Shown here piece after piece: positions 1-9,052 of a stretch of 64,000 nt of DNA (its first letter is position 1; each line of letters opens with the position of its first letter). The stretch is taken from the NCBI RefSeq assembly GCF_000498535.1, contig NZ_AVGG01000019.1, forward strand, positions 1 through 64,000, given 5' to 3'. Source of the stretch: Flavobacterium limnosediminis JC2902 (GTDB lineage: Bacteria > Bacteroidota > Bacteroidia > Flavobacteriales > Flavobacteriaceae). The translations under genes were made by a program, and so were the position numbers. The notes beneath the pieces are model-generated. The model was not told the origin of the DNA, searched no databases, and saw only the letters and a list, made by a program, of their open reading frames with translations.

Positions 1-3000
1 TAAGTAGCATTTGTAGCTCCGGATATAATTGTTCCACCTGTAGTACTGTTGCTGGTGTTGCTGTACCATTGGTAACTATACGTTCCGATTCCGCCACTTA
101 CAGCAATTGTCAAATTAGCGGCAGCACTATTTTGACATAAGGTTTGCGTTGCCAAAGCCTGAGTGCTGACTACAGGATCCGGAACTACTATAACCTGTGC
201 TACTGCACTGGTAGTGCTCCCACAACCATTACCGCTTAAAGTGATTACGGCATAATAGTAATATGTTCCAGCGGTAGCGAATACAGCTGGCGTGTACGAT
301 GATGAAGTTGCTCCCCCGATGATAGTTCCCCCGGTGTTACTATTGCTTGTATTACTGTACCACTGGTAGGTTGGAGTACCCACTCCGCCCGTATAAGCAA
401 CACTTAACGCTGAGCTTGTTCCGCCCACACAGATACTTTGCGTCGCTGTAGGCTGCGTAGATACTGTTGGCAATGGATTGATAACAACGGAAACACAAGC
501 AGTACTTGTCTTTACACATAAAGAAGTACTGGAGTCTACTACACTTACTAAACAATAATTTAAAGTTCCTAAAACGGAAGTCGGAGCATTTAGTGTAACG
601 GAATTACCAGAAATTGTCGAAATTGTTTGGTTAGCCCCTCCATTTACAGTATAAGTAAAAGTATAAGGTGCTACCCCATTTGAACCTGTAAAAGTAATTA
701 CAGGAGAAGCAGCATTTTGACAAACGGACGCATTTCCTGAAATAGCTGCATTCGGAGCTGGGTTTACTGTTACTGTTAAAGCAAAATTATGACTACATGC
801 AGTCATTCCTGAGCCCGAAGTAGCCGTTACATTATATACTACATTTATAGGTGCACCGGTTGCGTTAACTAATGTTTGTGAAATTATACTTACTCCTGGT
901 GCAGCTTGACTAGAAGCTCCTGATATTCCGGCAGGATTGGTTACAGTCCATGTATATGTTGTTCCGGTTGGTAGAATAACAGTAGGCGGATTGTTTGATA
1001 AAGACATCGTAAATGCATTTCCGGAACAAACCGATAATGTTTGATTTGGAATTTGCGGTTTAGGATTAACCGTTACTGTTAAAATGAAATTATTTGTACA
1101 ATTATTTGGCGCCGTTCCTGTTGACGCTGTGACATTATAAGTTACATTAATCGGAGCATTTGTTGTGTTTACTAATGTCTGACTAATTGTACCTACCGGG
1201 GTTGCCTGATTAGAAACTCCGGTAATACCGGCGGGATTTGAAACAGTCCAGGTAAAAGTTGTACCAACTGGGACTATAACCGACGGAGGGTTGTTAGTTA
1301 ATGATGCCGTAAATGCATTTCCGGAACAAACAGATAATGCTTGTGCGGGCACTGATGGTGCCGGGTTTATATTAACAGTAAAAGATGCAGATTTTAATGG
1401 ACATAAACCAGGAGGGTCTGAAGATGTTAATGTAAATGTTACTGCGCCTACATAATTTAATGGTGGGGTATAGATTGGTGATAATGCAGTATTGTTTGGA
1501 CTAAAACTGCCTCCCGGAACTGAAGCTGTCCAAGCTCCTGTTGTAGTACCTCCGCTGATGGTACCAGTTAACTGTATAGGAGTGTTAAGGCAAGTAATTG
1601 TTGGACCGGATGCTGTAATGTCAACAGCAGGATTTACAACAATACTACTTGAAAACACATTGCTGCCACATTCATTTGTTAATGTTAATGTATAATTATA
1701 AGTTCCCGGTGCTGTAAATGTTATTGTAGGATTTGCAGCTGTAGTACTGGAAACAGTCACATTAGATGCACCGCCAAAATTCCATAAATAAGTAACCGCT
1801 TGCGTTGCATAACAATTAAAAACCGTGGGGTTTAAAGTTATAGTGTCATCTTCACAAATGGTTTGGGGGCTTAAGGTAGTTGTTGGTTTGCCTTTTATAG
1901 TGATGGATTGTGTCTTTACATCGGGTTGACATGAAGAACCTGCAACCGCATTTTGCAATGATGTCGTAAGTTGAATGGTATAAACTCCTGGACTTGTAAA
2001 TGTAATTTCGGGCTCAAAGGCACTTGCATTTCCTGATAAAAAACTCCAACCCGGTGATACCGCACTAGGACAGTTTTGCGGATTAGAAGGTGTTATTTGC
2101 CAGTTATATACATTCGTATTGGAACATCCCGGTAAGCTCGATAGATTGTCTAATTGCACGGTTGTAGGTGCACAACCGCTTGTTGGGTTTAAAGTGAAAT
2201 CTGCAATTACTTCCGGACTAACACAAATGGTTTGTGTTTCAGATGTAATTCCACATGAGTTTGATCCTGTATATAATGTAATAGTATAAATACCTGGTGT
2301 ATTAAAAGTAATATTCAGCTGGCTTGAGGCAGCTGGGATCCATGCCCCTGAATTGTTTGGTTGATTAAAGTTATATCCAAAATTTTCTGAAGCTGTAATA
2401 AATGTATTTGCGATTAAAGTTCCATTAGTCGCAACAGGAATATTTCCTGAGGGACCATTAATAACCCAGTATTTTTTATATGTACTTGTACACGTGTAGC
2501 CGGGTGATCCTCCAATATTGGTTCCTCCAATTGTGGTATCATTAAATTGTACACTTGTTCCTTGACAAATTGTGTTGTTATTTGGAGTCCGAGTAAAATT
2601 AGCATCCGGTGGCGTCTGAATATTTATAGGACCAAAGGCACTACTACTAATTCCACAAGGATTGGAAACCGTAATTGAAGCCTGAAATGAATTAGGATAA
2701 GTACTTCCGTTAATTACAGAAGATGTCCCACATGAATCATCAGTATACGTATGCGTATAAGTCGCCGGAGGTGGATGATTAAAAATAACGGGGGCACTTC
2801 CATCATTTACCTGGAAGGTGTAAATACTATTTGGGCTGTTTTGAGCACCGGGCAAAATATTATAAGTGACGCTTCCCGGATTACAAAGAACAGGAATTCC
2901 TCCGGGGTTTATAGTTGCTGTTGGATTGGCTCCTACATAAACATTAAAAGTTTTCACACTAGTACATTCTAGTAAATTCACAACCGTATAGGTAAGCGTA

Positions 3001-3668
3001 TAAGTGCCTGAATTTTGATAAAAATGATAAGTATCTCCTGCGTTAACACCTGTATGGGTATCATTTGGTGATCCATCCCCCCAGTTAAATATATGTTGTG
3101 TAGTAATAGATGTATTCGTTGAATTTGTGGTAAAGGAAAACATCCCTCCACTTGTATTGGCATCACCAGAGCAATAGGTAAAATATTGATTTCCGTTAAA
3201 GGTGGATGATCCCCAAGAATTTCCATCAATTAACTGAATAACAGGATTACTAGCCGTATTATTTGATACAACAACATTTACGCTACTACTTGAACCATTA
3301 ATGGTTAAACTAGCCGTGAAGGTTCCAGCGGAAGCATAAGTAATTGTATGTGGCCCAGCGGTATTTGCACTGGTTGTACTTCCGCCCGGAAAAGACCAAG
3401 CATACGTTGGGTTTGCCCCCACACCAGTTGATGTATTTGTAAAAGTTACGGATTGTCCTTTACAAATGGTTACGGTTCCGCTTATAACAGCCGGATTAGT
3501 GGTAAACCCTACAGCAACAATATTTTCAGTGAGATAATCTGATGCAGAATATTTTGTTGCACTCCATATTTTATTTGAGGATAATCCGCAAAATAACAAT
3601 ATTAAAACCAGTAACTTATGAGTTACCATATTCTTTGAAAAAAATAAAATCTTGTAAAATTTACTCAT
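1..3668 (-). CDS. Giant PKD/Ig-like repeat surface protein, N-terminal part (partial)
   Basis: An open frame of about 1222 codons on the minus strand starts with ATG at 3668 and runs off the left edge. The N-terminus has a basic stretch, a hydrophobic segment (MVTHKLLVLILLFCGL) and a plausible signal-peptidase site near WSA. The rest is rich in Ser, Thr, Asn, Gly and Pro, with PKD motifs (YAWSFPGG, FNWGDGS) and many Cys-containing segments such as SVCSGNAFT that start successive beta-sandwich modules of about 100 residues. Family knowledge: such flavobacterial proteins are SprB-like or gliding-motility-associated adhesins exported by the type IX system, but the C-terminus that would carry the sorting domain lies outside the window. 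A second in-frame ATG (residue 14) is an alternative start. Confidence 0.85.
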   Translation of the reverse strand, partial: MSKFYKILFFSKNMVTHKLLVLILLFCGLSSNKIWSATKYSASDYLTENIVAVGFTTNPAVISGTVTICKGQSVTFTNTSTGVGANPTYAWSFPGGSTTSANTAGPHTITYASAGTFTASLTINGSSSSVNVVVSNNTASNPVIQLIDGNSWGSSTFNGNQYFTYCSGDANTSGGMFSFTTNSTNTSITTQHIFNWGDGSPNDTHTGVNAGDTYHFYQNSGTYTLTYTVVNLLECTSVKTFNVYVGANPTATINPGGIPVLCNPGSVTYNILPGAQNSPNSIYTFQVNDGSAPVIFNHPPPATYTHTYTDDSCGTSSVINGSTYPNSFQASITVSNPCGISSSAFGPINIQTPPDANFTRTPNNNTICQGTSVQFNDTTIGGTNIGGSPGYTCTSTYKKYWVINGPSGNIPVATNGTLIANTFITASENFGYNFNQPNNSGAWIPAASSQLNITFNTPGIYTITLYTGSNSCGITSETQTICVSPEVIADFTLNPTSGCAPTTVQLDNLSSLPGCSNTNVYNWQITPSNPQNCPSAVSPGWSFLSGNASAFEPEITFTSPGVYTIQLTTSLQNAVAGSSCQPDVKTQSITIKGKPTTTLSPQTICEDDTITLNPTVFNCYATQAVTYLWNFGGASNVTVSSTTAANPTITFTAPGTYNYTLTLTNECGSNVFSSSIVVNPAVDITASGPTITCLNTPIQLTGTISGGTTTGAWTASVPGGSFSPNNTALSPIYTPPLNYVGAVTFTLTSSDPPGLCPLKSASFTVNINPAPSVPAQALSVCSGNAFTASLTNNPPSVIVPVGTTFTWTVSNPAGITGVSNQATPVGTISQTLVNTTNAPINVTYNVTASTGTAPNNCTNNFILTVTVNPKPQIPNQTLSVCSGNAFTMSLSNNPPTVILPTGTTYTWTVTNPAGISGASSQAAPGVSIISQTLVNATGAPINVVYNVTATSGSGMTACSHNFALTVTVNPAPNAAISGNASVCQNAASPVITFTGSNGVAPYTFTYTVNGGANQTISTISGNSVTLNAPTSVLGTLNYCLVSVVDSSTSLCVKTSTACVSVVINPLPTVSTQPTATQSICVGGTSSALSVAYTGGVGTPTYQWYSNTSNSNTGGTIIGGATSSSYTPAVFATAGTYYYYAVITLSGNGCGSTTSAVAQVIVVPDPVVSTQALATQTLCQNSAAANLTIAVSGGIGTYSYQWYSNTSNSTTGGTIISGATNAT
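764..1364 (-). repeat. Two tandem ~300-bp PKD-like coding repeats
   Basis: Within the surface-protein gene, two consecutive modules of about 100 codons share long stretches. For example CCGGAACAAA begins at 1021 and again at 1321, exactly 300 bp apart, each followed by a very similar 19-mer. The encoded modules both run from a VCSGNAFT motif through TWTV-NPAGI-G to a LTVTVNP end. A second pair with about 294-bp periodicity (CTGTACCA at 61 and CTGTACCA at 355) encodes Ig-like modules containing YQWYSNTSNS. Confidence 0.8.
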
Positions 3669-4257
3669 ATTTTGGGGCTTACTTTTTCTTGTAATCTATT
3701 TATTTATTTGGGTATTAATGTCTTTCCTGTCTTCCGGGAATTTATGATGTCTGAACTTTTTTCACTTTCTTCTCATAATCTTTACAAACAACGATTCTTA
3801 TGGTATACACATTCCAATGGTTGTATGACAATTATTTCAACTTCCATCATTTGGATTTCCATTATAAAACATCATCCAACTAATCATTATCAAACAATTA
3901 ATTTGGATCAATCTGTAAAATATGATACAAGCGAATAATGTAATTGAGGTAGCAAATAATTAATTTATAAGAATTATAGCATTAATTAAAAAATTGATGT
4001 CAAAGGTATGTTATAAAGAATAAAGTAGAAACTCTAAATTAGTATCCGTAACGATTTCAGGAACAACTGTTAAGTTAATCTTCAATTCTCACATAAATCG
4101 CCATAATACAACTTATGAATTTTATAACTATGAAGAAAATTACCCACTCAAAGGGACAATACCACAAACCTATCCATATTCAGACGTTATTCCAAAAACA
4201 AAACAGATCATCAGGACTCACCTCTTGAAGCGACTTCGGGGCTATTAAAAATACTTC
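3669..4257. other. 589-bp AT-rich intergenic region, no supported gene
   Basis: This region separates two minus-strand genes. Open frames of 88 codons (3672-3938, plus) and 32 codons (from 4130, plus) have no recognisable domain, biased composition and no good promoter, so I do not call them. It presumably holds the promoter of the surface-protein gene, but I cannot place a convincing TTG/TAnnTTTG pair. I see no tRNA or clear repeat. Confidence 0.5.
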
Positions 4258-4824
4258 TTAATAATACAATCTGAAATCCATACTCTTACAAAGGGCGTAG
4301 TGTTTTTCGAAGAGCCTTTCAACTATAGTCACCACATCATCATACTCCTGACATATAGCAAAAAATTGGTTATCGAGTAGGCTGCTCAATATAGGAACCT
4401 GTTTTCCGTAACCTGAAATGGCTTTAGCCCCCGTTACGTCCAAAAAGTATTGTGCTTCCTCCTCACTCAAGTCTAAGACTTTAGTATTGGCAAAATGCAG
4501 TATCTTGTCAGTGAGCTTGCCCTCGAAAAATTCGGCAATTTCTTCTAAGCTGTAATAATAATCATCTAGTACAATACTATTCTCTTCACCCTTAAAAACC
4601 AGATATATAATTTCATAATCCTTGTAATTCCGGTCTTCATAGAGCAAGGCATTCAAACTCTCCTCAAAACTTTCAATACTGTCACAAGTCTTATAAATAC
4701 TTGTAATCCCAAGCTGCAACGCCAAATGTTCCAAGGAAGGCAGAATCTTACTATCGTTAAACTCATCCACATCCTTAACCCCTTCCAGACAAAAAAGTTT
4801 AGAATACTCATTACTATCGTGCAT
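4258..4824 (-). CDS. DUF6642-like (degenerate CHAT/caspase-like) protein
   Basis: A 188-residue cytoplasmic protein without signal or membrane segment. It begins with the pattern FCLEG (residues 11-15), followed by a region leading into a beta strand (IIYLVFKGE, 72-80) and a second strand (ILHFANTKVL, 108-117), then a TGAKAISGYGK segment. From memory this order matches small Bacteroidota DUF6642/CHAT-like proteins, in which the strands carry a catalytic His (aFHGE) and Cys (HFGSCSxL). Here these positions are Lys78 and Thr114, so the protein would be catalytically inactive. Family assignment is by pattern recall and is moderately sure; loss of the catalytic pair is an inference from it. It stands alone between two intergenic stretches. 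Confidence 0.55.
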   Translation of the reverse strand: MHDSNEYSKLFCLEGVKDVDEFNDSKILPSLEHLALQLGITSIYKTCDSIESFEESLNALLYEDRNYKDYEIIYLVFKGEENSIVLDDYYYSLEEIAEFFEGKLTDKILHFANTKVLDLSEEEAQYFLDVTGAKAISGYGKQVPILSSLLDNQFFAICQEYDDVVTIVERLFEKHYALCKSMDFRLYY

Positions 4825-4849
4825 CGTTTCGTATTTAGTACGTTTAATG

Positions 4850-4857
4850 CAAATTTA
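4850..4857 (-). promoter_or_regulatory. Promoter -7 element (TAAATTTG) for the DUF6642-like gene
   Basis: Reading on the minus strand, TAAATTTG matches the Bacteroidota -7 consensus TAnnTTTG exactly. It lies about 25 bp upstream of the ATG at 4824. No TTG at the usual -33 distance was found. Confidence 0.5.
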
Positions 4858-4903
4858 AGGATATTATTGTGCTATTTCTTTAATTAAAAACCCCATCCCG
4901 AGA

Positions 4904-5056
4904 TATGAGGTTCATGAAGAGTACATATGGCAATTCCGGAAAGGCCAACAATATCAAAATGAAACCGTTTTCGGAACGGACGGATTTCAGTTATGATTTT
5001 CAGGATTTGGATATCAAACGGATTGAATTTTCAGCCCCTCAAAATCAGGAAATATA
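4904..5056 (+). pseudogene. Possible C-terminal fragment of a serine-hydrolase/DUF3471-type protein
   Basis: A 50-codon frame begins with ATG at 4904 and ends in TAA at 5056. The translated segment SGKANNIKMKPFSERTDFSY followed by DFQDLDIKRIE resembles, from memory, the extreme C-terminus of flavobacterial beta-lactamase-like serine hydrolases, which end in a DFSFDFHDL-type motif. No upstream part of such a gene is present, so this is best read as a decayed remnant. The 331-bp gap between 4824 and 5156 otherwise holds only promoters. Confidence 0.35.
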
Positions 5057-5092
5057 ACATTATTTTTCAAAAATTTTAGACGGTTTAAAAAC

Positions 5093-5125
5093 TTGTATTT
5101 TTTCAATTATTTATCTGTATTTTTG
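5093..5125 (+). promoter_or_regulatory. Predicted promoter (TTG ... TATTTTTG) of the five-PAS kinase
   Basis: TTG at 5093-5095 and TATTTTTG at 5118-5125 are separated by 22 bp. This fits the Bacteroidota sigma-ABfr consensus TTG/TAnnTTTG with a slightly long spacer. The start codon follows 30 bp downstream. Confidence 0.6.
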
Positions 5126-5155
5126 TAAATAAGGTAATTAATCACCCCTTATTTT

Positions 5156-8100
5156 ATGATAAATAAACTGAATGCTTTCTCCAAGCTTTATCTTCTGGTA
5201 TTTATCTTTTTCGGTCTTATGATTGGAATTTGCGTGTATGGACTTCAACAAATGAGGGCACTGAATGAAAATCTCCAAACGCTTTATGCCGATCGTTTGT
5301 TACCCTTGGAACATTTGGGGAATATCCGTTATTCCTATGGAACAATCCTTCTTACCGTTAAGCAAACCAATGAGGGAGAGATAAACTATGCCGAGGCCCG
5401 AAAGAAAATACAGGAATGCCAGGACAATATCAACAATAACTGGAATACATACCTGCTTACCTACCTCACTCCCGAAGAAAATAAACTAGCCGATGAAACC
5501 ACCGTTTTACTGAATAAATCAAACCTGTCCATTAACCAGTTAAAAGACGCGTTAGACAGGAAAGACGTTACCGCTTTTAAAAAAATAAGTGGGACTCCCT
5601 TATATCCTACGCTATTACCATTGAGAGACAGAGTTAGCACATTAATAAAAATGCAGCTTAAAGTAAGTAAAACGATACACACAAGCAACATTAAAAGTTA
5701 TAATTCGGCTTCAAAAAAATTCATATTCATTATTGGCTTTACATTGGTAATTACAGCTCTTTTATCACATTACCTCATTAAGAACATCAATGATTTCATC
5801 AAAGAACTGCGTGAAAGCAATAAAAAAATAAAAGAAGCGGAAAAACAATACCGATACCTTTTTAAAAACAGTCCGGCCTGCAATATTATCTGGGACCCGA
5901 AAACCTTAAACATTCTTGAGGTGAATGATGCTGTGATAGAAAAATACGGCTACAGGAGGGAGGAACTTACAAACATGACGGTATTGCAGTTACGGCCTGA
6001 AAAAGACCACGAAAAAATGAAAGAACATGCCAAAAATTTATTAAATGGCATGAAACCTTCGGTAAATATGGCTTCGACACACCTGAAAAAGAATGGTGAA
6101 GAGATGCGGATGGAAATTACTTCCCATAAAATAATCTACAATAACCATACCGCCATACTCGCACTGGCCAATGATGTAACAGAACTTCTGTTGGCTGTTA
6201 ACCGACTTAAATCGAGTGAAGAGAGGTTGATTCGGGTTATGGAAAACTCCCCTATCCCCATGGCTATTACCCTGTCCAACCAGGAAATAGTTTTTTTTAA
6301 TAAACAATTCACAGAAGTATTTGGATACACTACTGATGATGTGCCGAGCACTGATGAATGGTGGCCGCTTGCTTACCCTGAAGAAAACTATCGCGAAATT
6401 GTCAAAAAAGAGTGGTTTGATCGAATGGAACGCACCAACACAACCAACACTCGATTTGAACCTATGGAGGCAAAAGTTTGCTGTAAAAACGGTTCCAGCC
6501 GCTTTATCGAATTTAACTATGCCGATCTGGAAGATGAATACCTAGTCATTTTCCATGATATAACCGACCGAAAATTAGCCGAGGAGAAAATACGAACAAG
6601 CGAGGAGCGGTATAAATCAATCATTACCGTTTCAAATACCGGCGCATGGGAATACCATCTTGACAACGGTTATTTATGGTGCAGCCCTGAGTATTTCAGT
6701 ATGCTCGGACGAAAACAAACGGATTATGATATGTCGGGCAACGAAAATCTTCAGGAAACCTGGATTGACTTGCTACATCCAGAGGATTTTGAAAAAGCCT
6801 CCAATCATTTTGCCGAATATTTAAAAAATGGCTCTGTTGGCACTTACGAGAATTATTTCCGTATGCAACACATAAACGGAGACTGGATCTGGATCTGGTC
6901 ACGAGGCCAAACCCTGCGGGATGAAAAAGGAAACTTAACCAATCTTACCGTAGGAACCCATATTGATATCACGCAACGTAAAAAAATTGAAAAGGAATTA
7001 GAACAAAGTGAAGAAAAACACCGCGCCTTAATTGAAAACATAAGCGATACCATTATTTTAATAAATGAAGATCTGGAGATAACCTATCGCAGCCCTTCTT
7101 ATATGCGTAACTCAGGCCTTATGGAGAAAGATTACAATACCAGTCCCCTGACAAACCTTTTCCATCCTGATGATTTACCAAATTGCTTAAGAATCATTGA
7201 ACAGGCCCGAACCTCATTTGGCAAGCCAATACCCATCCAGTTCCGCACCTCTCATAATACAGAGCAATATAAATGGGTAGAAGGAACATTAACCAATTTG
7301 CTTCATAATGAAAGTGTGAAGCATTACGTAATCAACTACAGAGATATAACCGAACGAAAAAAATTTGAAGAACAACAATTATTAATCACCTCCATTGTTA
7401 ATTCTTCAGACGATGCCATCATCAGTAAGTCATTAGACGGGATTGTGACTTCCTGGAACCATGGTGCTGAACAGATATTAGGGTATTCTGCCGAAGAAAT
7501 CATAGGAAAACATATAAGCGCCATTATTCCCACCGAATTACTGGAAGAAGATATAAACATAATTGAAAAAATAAAAATGGGCATATCTGTCGACCATTAT
7601 GAAACCCAAAGAAGAAAAAAAGATGGCGAGCTTCTTTATGCCTCACTTACCATTTCTCCCATCATAAATACCGAAGGCCGGATTACGGGGGCTTCAATGG
7701 TTTTACGTGACACCAGTTATAGCAAGATAATGGAATTGGAGCGTGAAAAGACCATCAGCGAATTGCTGCAAAGAAACAGAGATCTTCAACAATTTTCATA
7801 CATTGTTTCACACAATTTACGTGGTCCGGTCGCCACAATCATTGGCTTAACGGACCTCCTCAGCACTAAACACTTAAGCGAAACAGAAAAGAAGACAATG
7901 TGGGAAGGAATAAACACTTCCGTACATAAACTGGATGATGTCATTAAAGATCTTAACAATATACTTGTGGTTAAGAGCCAGATCAGTGAAAAGAAAGAAA
8001 ATATCCAATTATCAGCATTATTGGGAGATCTAAAAAAAAATATTGCAAACATCGTGCAAAAAGAAAATGTTCAGTTTTTTTTAGATTTTGACGCCGTAAA

Positions 8101-8446
8101 TGAAATAACAACACTTAAGAGCTACATGTATTCCATTTTATACAATCTGGTTTCCAACAGCATTAAGTACCGGCAACCCAATCTCGATCCCGTTATAGAA
8201 ATCAAAACCGAGTTAACAGCAGGCAAAGTCATACTGATTATTAAAGACAACTGTCTTGGCATCGATCTTATAAATAAAGGAGATCAGGTATTTGGCTTAT
8301 ATAAGCGCTTTCATTTTCATACTGAAGGAAAAGGAATGGGACTGTACATGGTAAAAACACAAGTAGAAGCTCTGGATGGAAAAATTTCAATTAAGAGTGA
8401 AGTAAACAAAGGAACCGAATTCAGAATAGAATTTGAAAATCAATAA
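5156..8446 (+). CDS. Membrane multi-PAS sensor histidine kinase
   Basis: A 1096-residue inner-membrane sensor. Order: TM1 (about 13-33), an alpha-helical extracytoplasmic domain of about 150 residues, TM2 (about 187-207), then five PAS/PAC modules (roughly 225-340, 350-475, 480-610, 615-740, 735-865), several ending in the PAC-like DIT(D/E)RK motif, then HisKA and HATPase_c. The phospho-accepting His is residue 886 in FSYIVSHNLRGPVATI, the variant common in Bacteroidota PAS kinases. The N box is YNLVSNSIKY, and the G2 region is GKGMGLYMVKTQVEALDG. The G1 box reads DNCLGID where DNGLGID is usual. A receiver gene follows 21 bp downstream, so the two probably form one operon and phosphorelay. 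The signal sensed cannot be told from sequence. Confidence 0.9.
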   Translation: MINKLNAFSKLYLLVFIFFGLMIGICVYGLQQMRALNENLQTLYADRLLPLEHLGNIRYSYGTILLTVKQTNEGEINYAEARKKIQECQDNINNNWNTYLLTYLTPEENKLADETTVLLNKSNLSINQLKDALDRKDVTAFKKISGTPLYPTLLPLRDRVSTLIKMQLKVSKTIHTSNIKSYNSASKKFIFIIGFTLVITALLSHYLIKNINDFIKELRESNKKIKEAEKQYRYLFKNSPACNIIWDPKTLNILEVNDAVIEKYGYRREELTNMTVLQLRPEKDHEKMKEHAKNLLNGMKPSVNMASTHLKKNGEEMRMEITSHKIIYNNHTAILALANDVTELLLAVNRLKSSEERLIRVMENSPIPMAITLSNQEIVFFNKQFTEVFGYTTDDVPSTDEWWPLAYPEENYREIVKKEWFDRMERTNTTNTRFEPMEAKVCCKNGSSRFIEFNYADLEDEYLVIFHDITDRKLAEEKIRTSEERYKSIITVSNTGAWEYHLDNGYLWCSPEYFSMLGRKQTDYDMSGNENLQETWIDLLHPEDFEKASNHFAEYLKNGSVGTYENYFRMQHINGDWIWIWSRGQTLRDEKGNLTNLTVGTHIDITQRKKIEKELEQSEEKHRALIENISDTIILINEDLEITYRSPSYMRNSGLMEKDYNTSPLTNLFHPDDLPNCLRIIEQARTSFGKPIPIQFRTSHNTEQYKWVEGTLTNLLHNESVKHYVINYRDITERKKFEEQQLLITSIVNSSDDAIISKSLDGIVTSWNHGAEQILGYSAEEIIGKHISAIIPTELLEEDINIIEKIKMGISVDHYETQRRKKDGELLYASLTISPIINTEGRITGASMVLRDTSYSKIMELEREKTISELLQRNRDLQQFSYIVSHNLRGPVATIIGLTDLLSTKHLSETEKKTMWEGINTSVHKLDDVIKDLNNILVVKSQISEKKENIQLSALLGDLKKNIANIVQKENVQFFLDFDAVNEITTLKSYMYSILYNLVSNSIKYRQPNLDPVIEIKTELTAGKVILIIKDNCLGIDLINKGDQVFGLYKRFHFHTEGKGMGLYMVKTQVEALDGKISIKSEVNKGTEFRIEFENQ

Positions 8447-8467
8447 TTAAAGAAAAAAGACGGGATA

Positions 8468-8860
8468 ATGAACATAGATAAAAAATACCGCTTTATTGTA
8501 ATTGATGACGAACCATTAAACAACTTCATCTGTAAACATCAGATTGCAAGAGTTTTTCCCGATGCGAATGTCATCACTTTTACCGAACCGGAAACGGGTT
8601 TAAAATACATCACAAACAACTTAAGTGAACCTTTCTCGGGAAAAACCATACTGTTTCTTGACATCAATATGCCCACCATGAGCGGTTGGGAATTTATGGC
8701 TGAATTTGAAAAGACAAGCACTGTTTCAAAACAACAACTTGTTATTTACATCCTGTCCTCTTCTGTTAATCCTGAAGATTTGGCAAACTCACAAGCCAAT
8801 CCCAATATTAAAGATTTTATTGAAAAGCCATTAACAATAGAAGTTTTAGAATCACTCTAA
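8468..8860 (+). CDS. Single-domain response regulator (CheY-like receiver)
   Basis: A 130-residue protein consisting of one receiver domain. It has the acidic pair D13-D14 in VIDDEP, the phosphorylated Asp65 in LFLDINMP, the conserved hydroxyl position in YILSSS, and the Lys in FIEKPL. There is no output domain, so it probably works by protein interaction or as a relay for the preceding five-PAS kinase, whose stop is 21 bp upstream. Stand-alone receivers after large PAS kinases are frequent in Bacteroidota. Confidence 0.88.
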   Translation: MNIDKKYRFIVIDDEPLNNFICKHQIARVFPDANVITFTEPETGLKYITNNLSEPFSGKTILFLDINMPTMSGWEFMAEFEKTSTVSKQQLVIYILSSSVNPEDLANSQANPNIKDFIEKPLTIEVLESL

Positions 8861-9003
8861 TCCTTTTTGTTTGGTTTTTCATTTTTACAGCCCTGCGATT
8901 CACTCCGTATTTTATAAAAACTTCCACCACAGTTACCCCGACTAAAACAAAACTTCCAGCCCTTGAAAATCCGGAAACTTTAAAAATATATACGGCAATC
9001 CGT

Positions 9004-9034
9004 TTGCAAACTTCATTTCTTTACCTTATTTTTA
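9004..9034 (+). promoter_or_regulatory. Predicted promoter (TTG ... TATTTTTA) of rel
   Basis: TTG at 9004-9006 and TATTTTTA at 9027-9034 are 20 bp apart, with one mismatch to TAnnTTTG. They lie 19 bp upstream of the rel ATG. Confidence 0.45.
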
Positions 9035-9052
9035 GGTACTGAATGAATTACT

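Noticed and set aside
3672..3938. 88-codon plus-strand frame
   Set aside because: Starts within the N-terminal edge of the surface-protein region, has low-complexity composition, no domain and no promoter. Likely chance in AT-rich DNA.
8861..9052. Gap before rel examined for a tRNA or small RNA
   Set aside because: No cloverleaf, CCA end or strong hairpin; only a predicted promoter near its 3' end.
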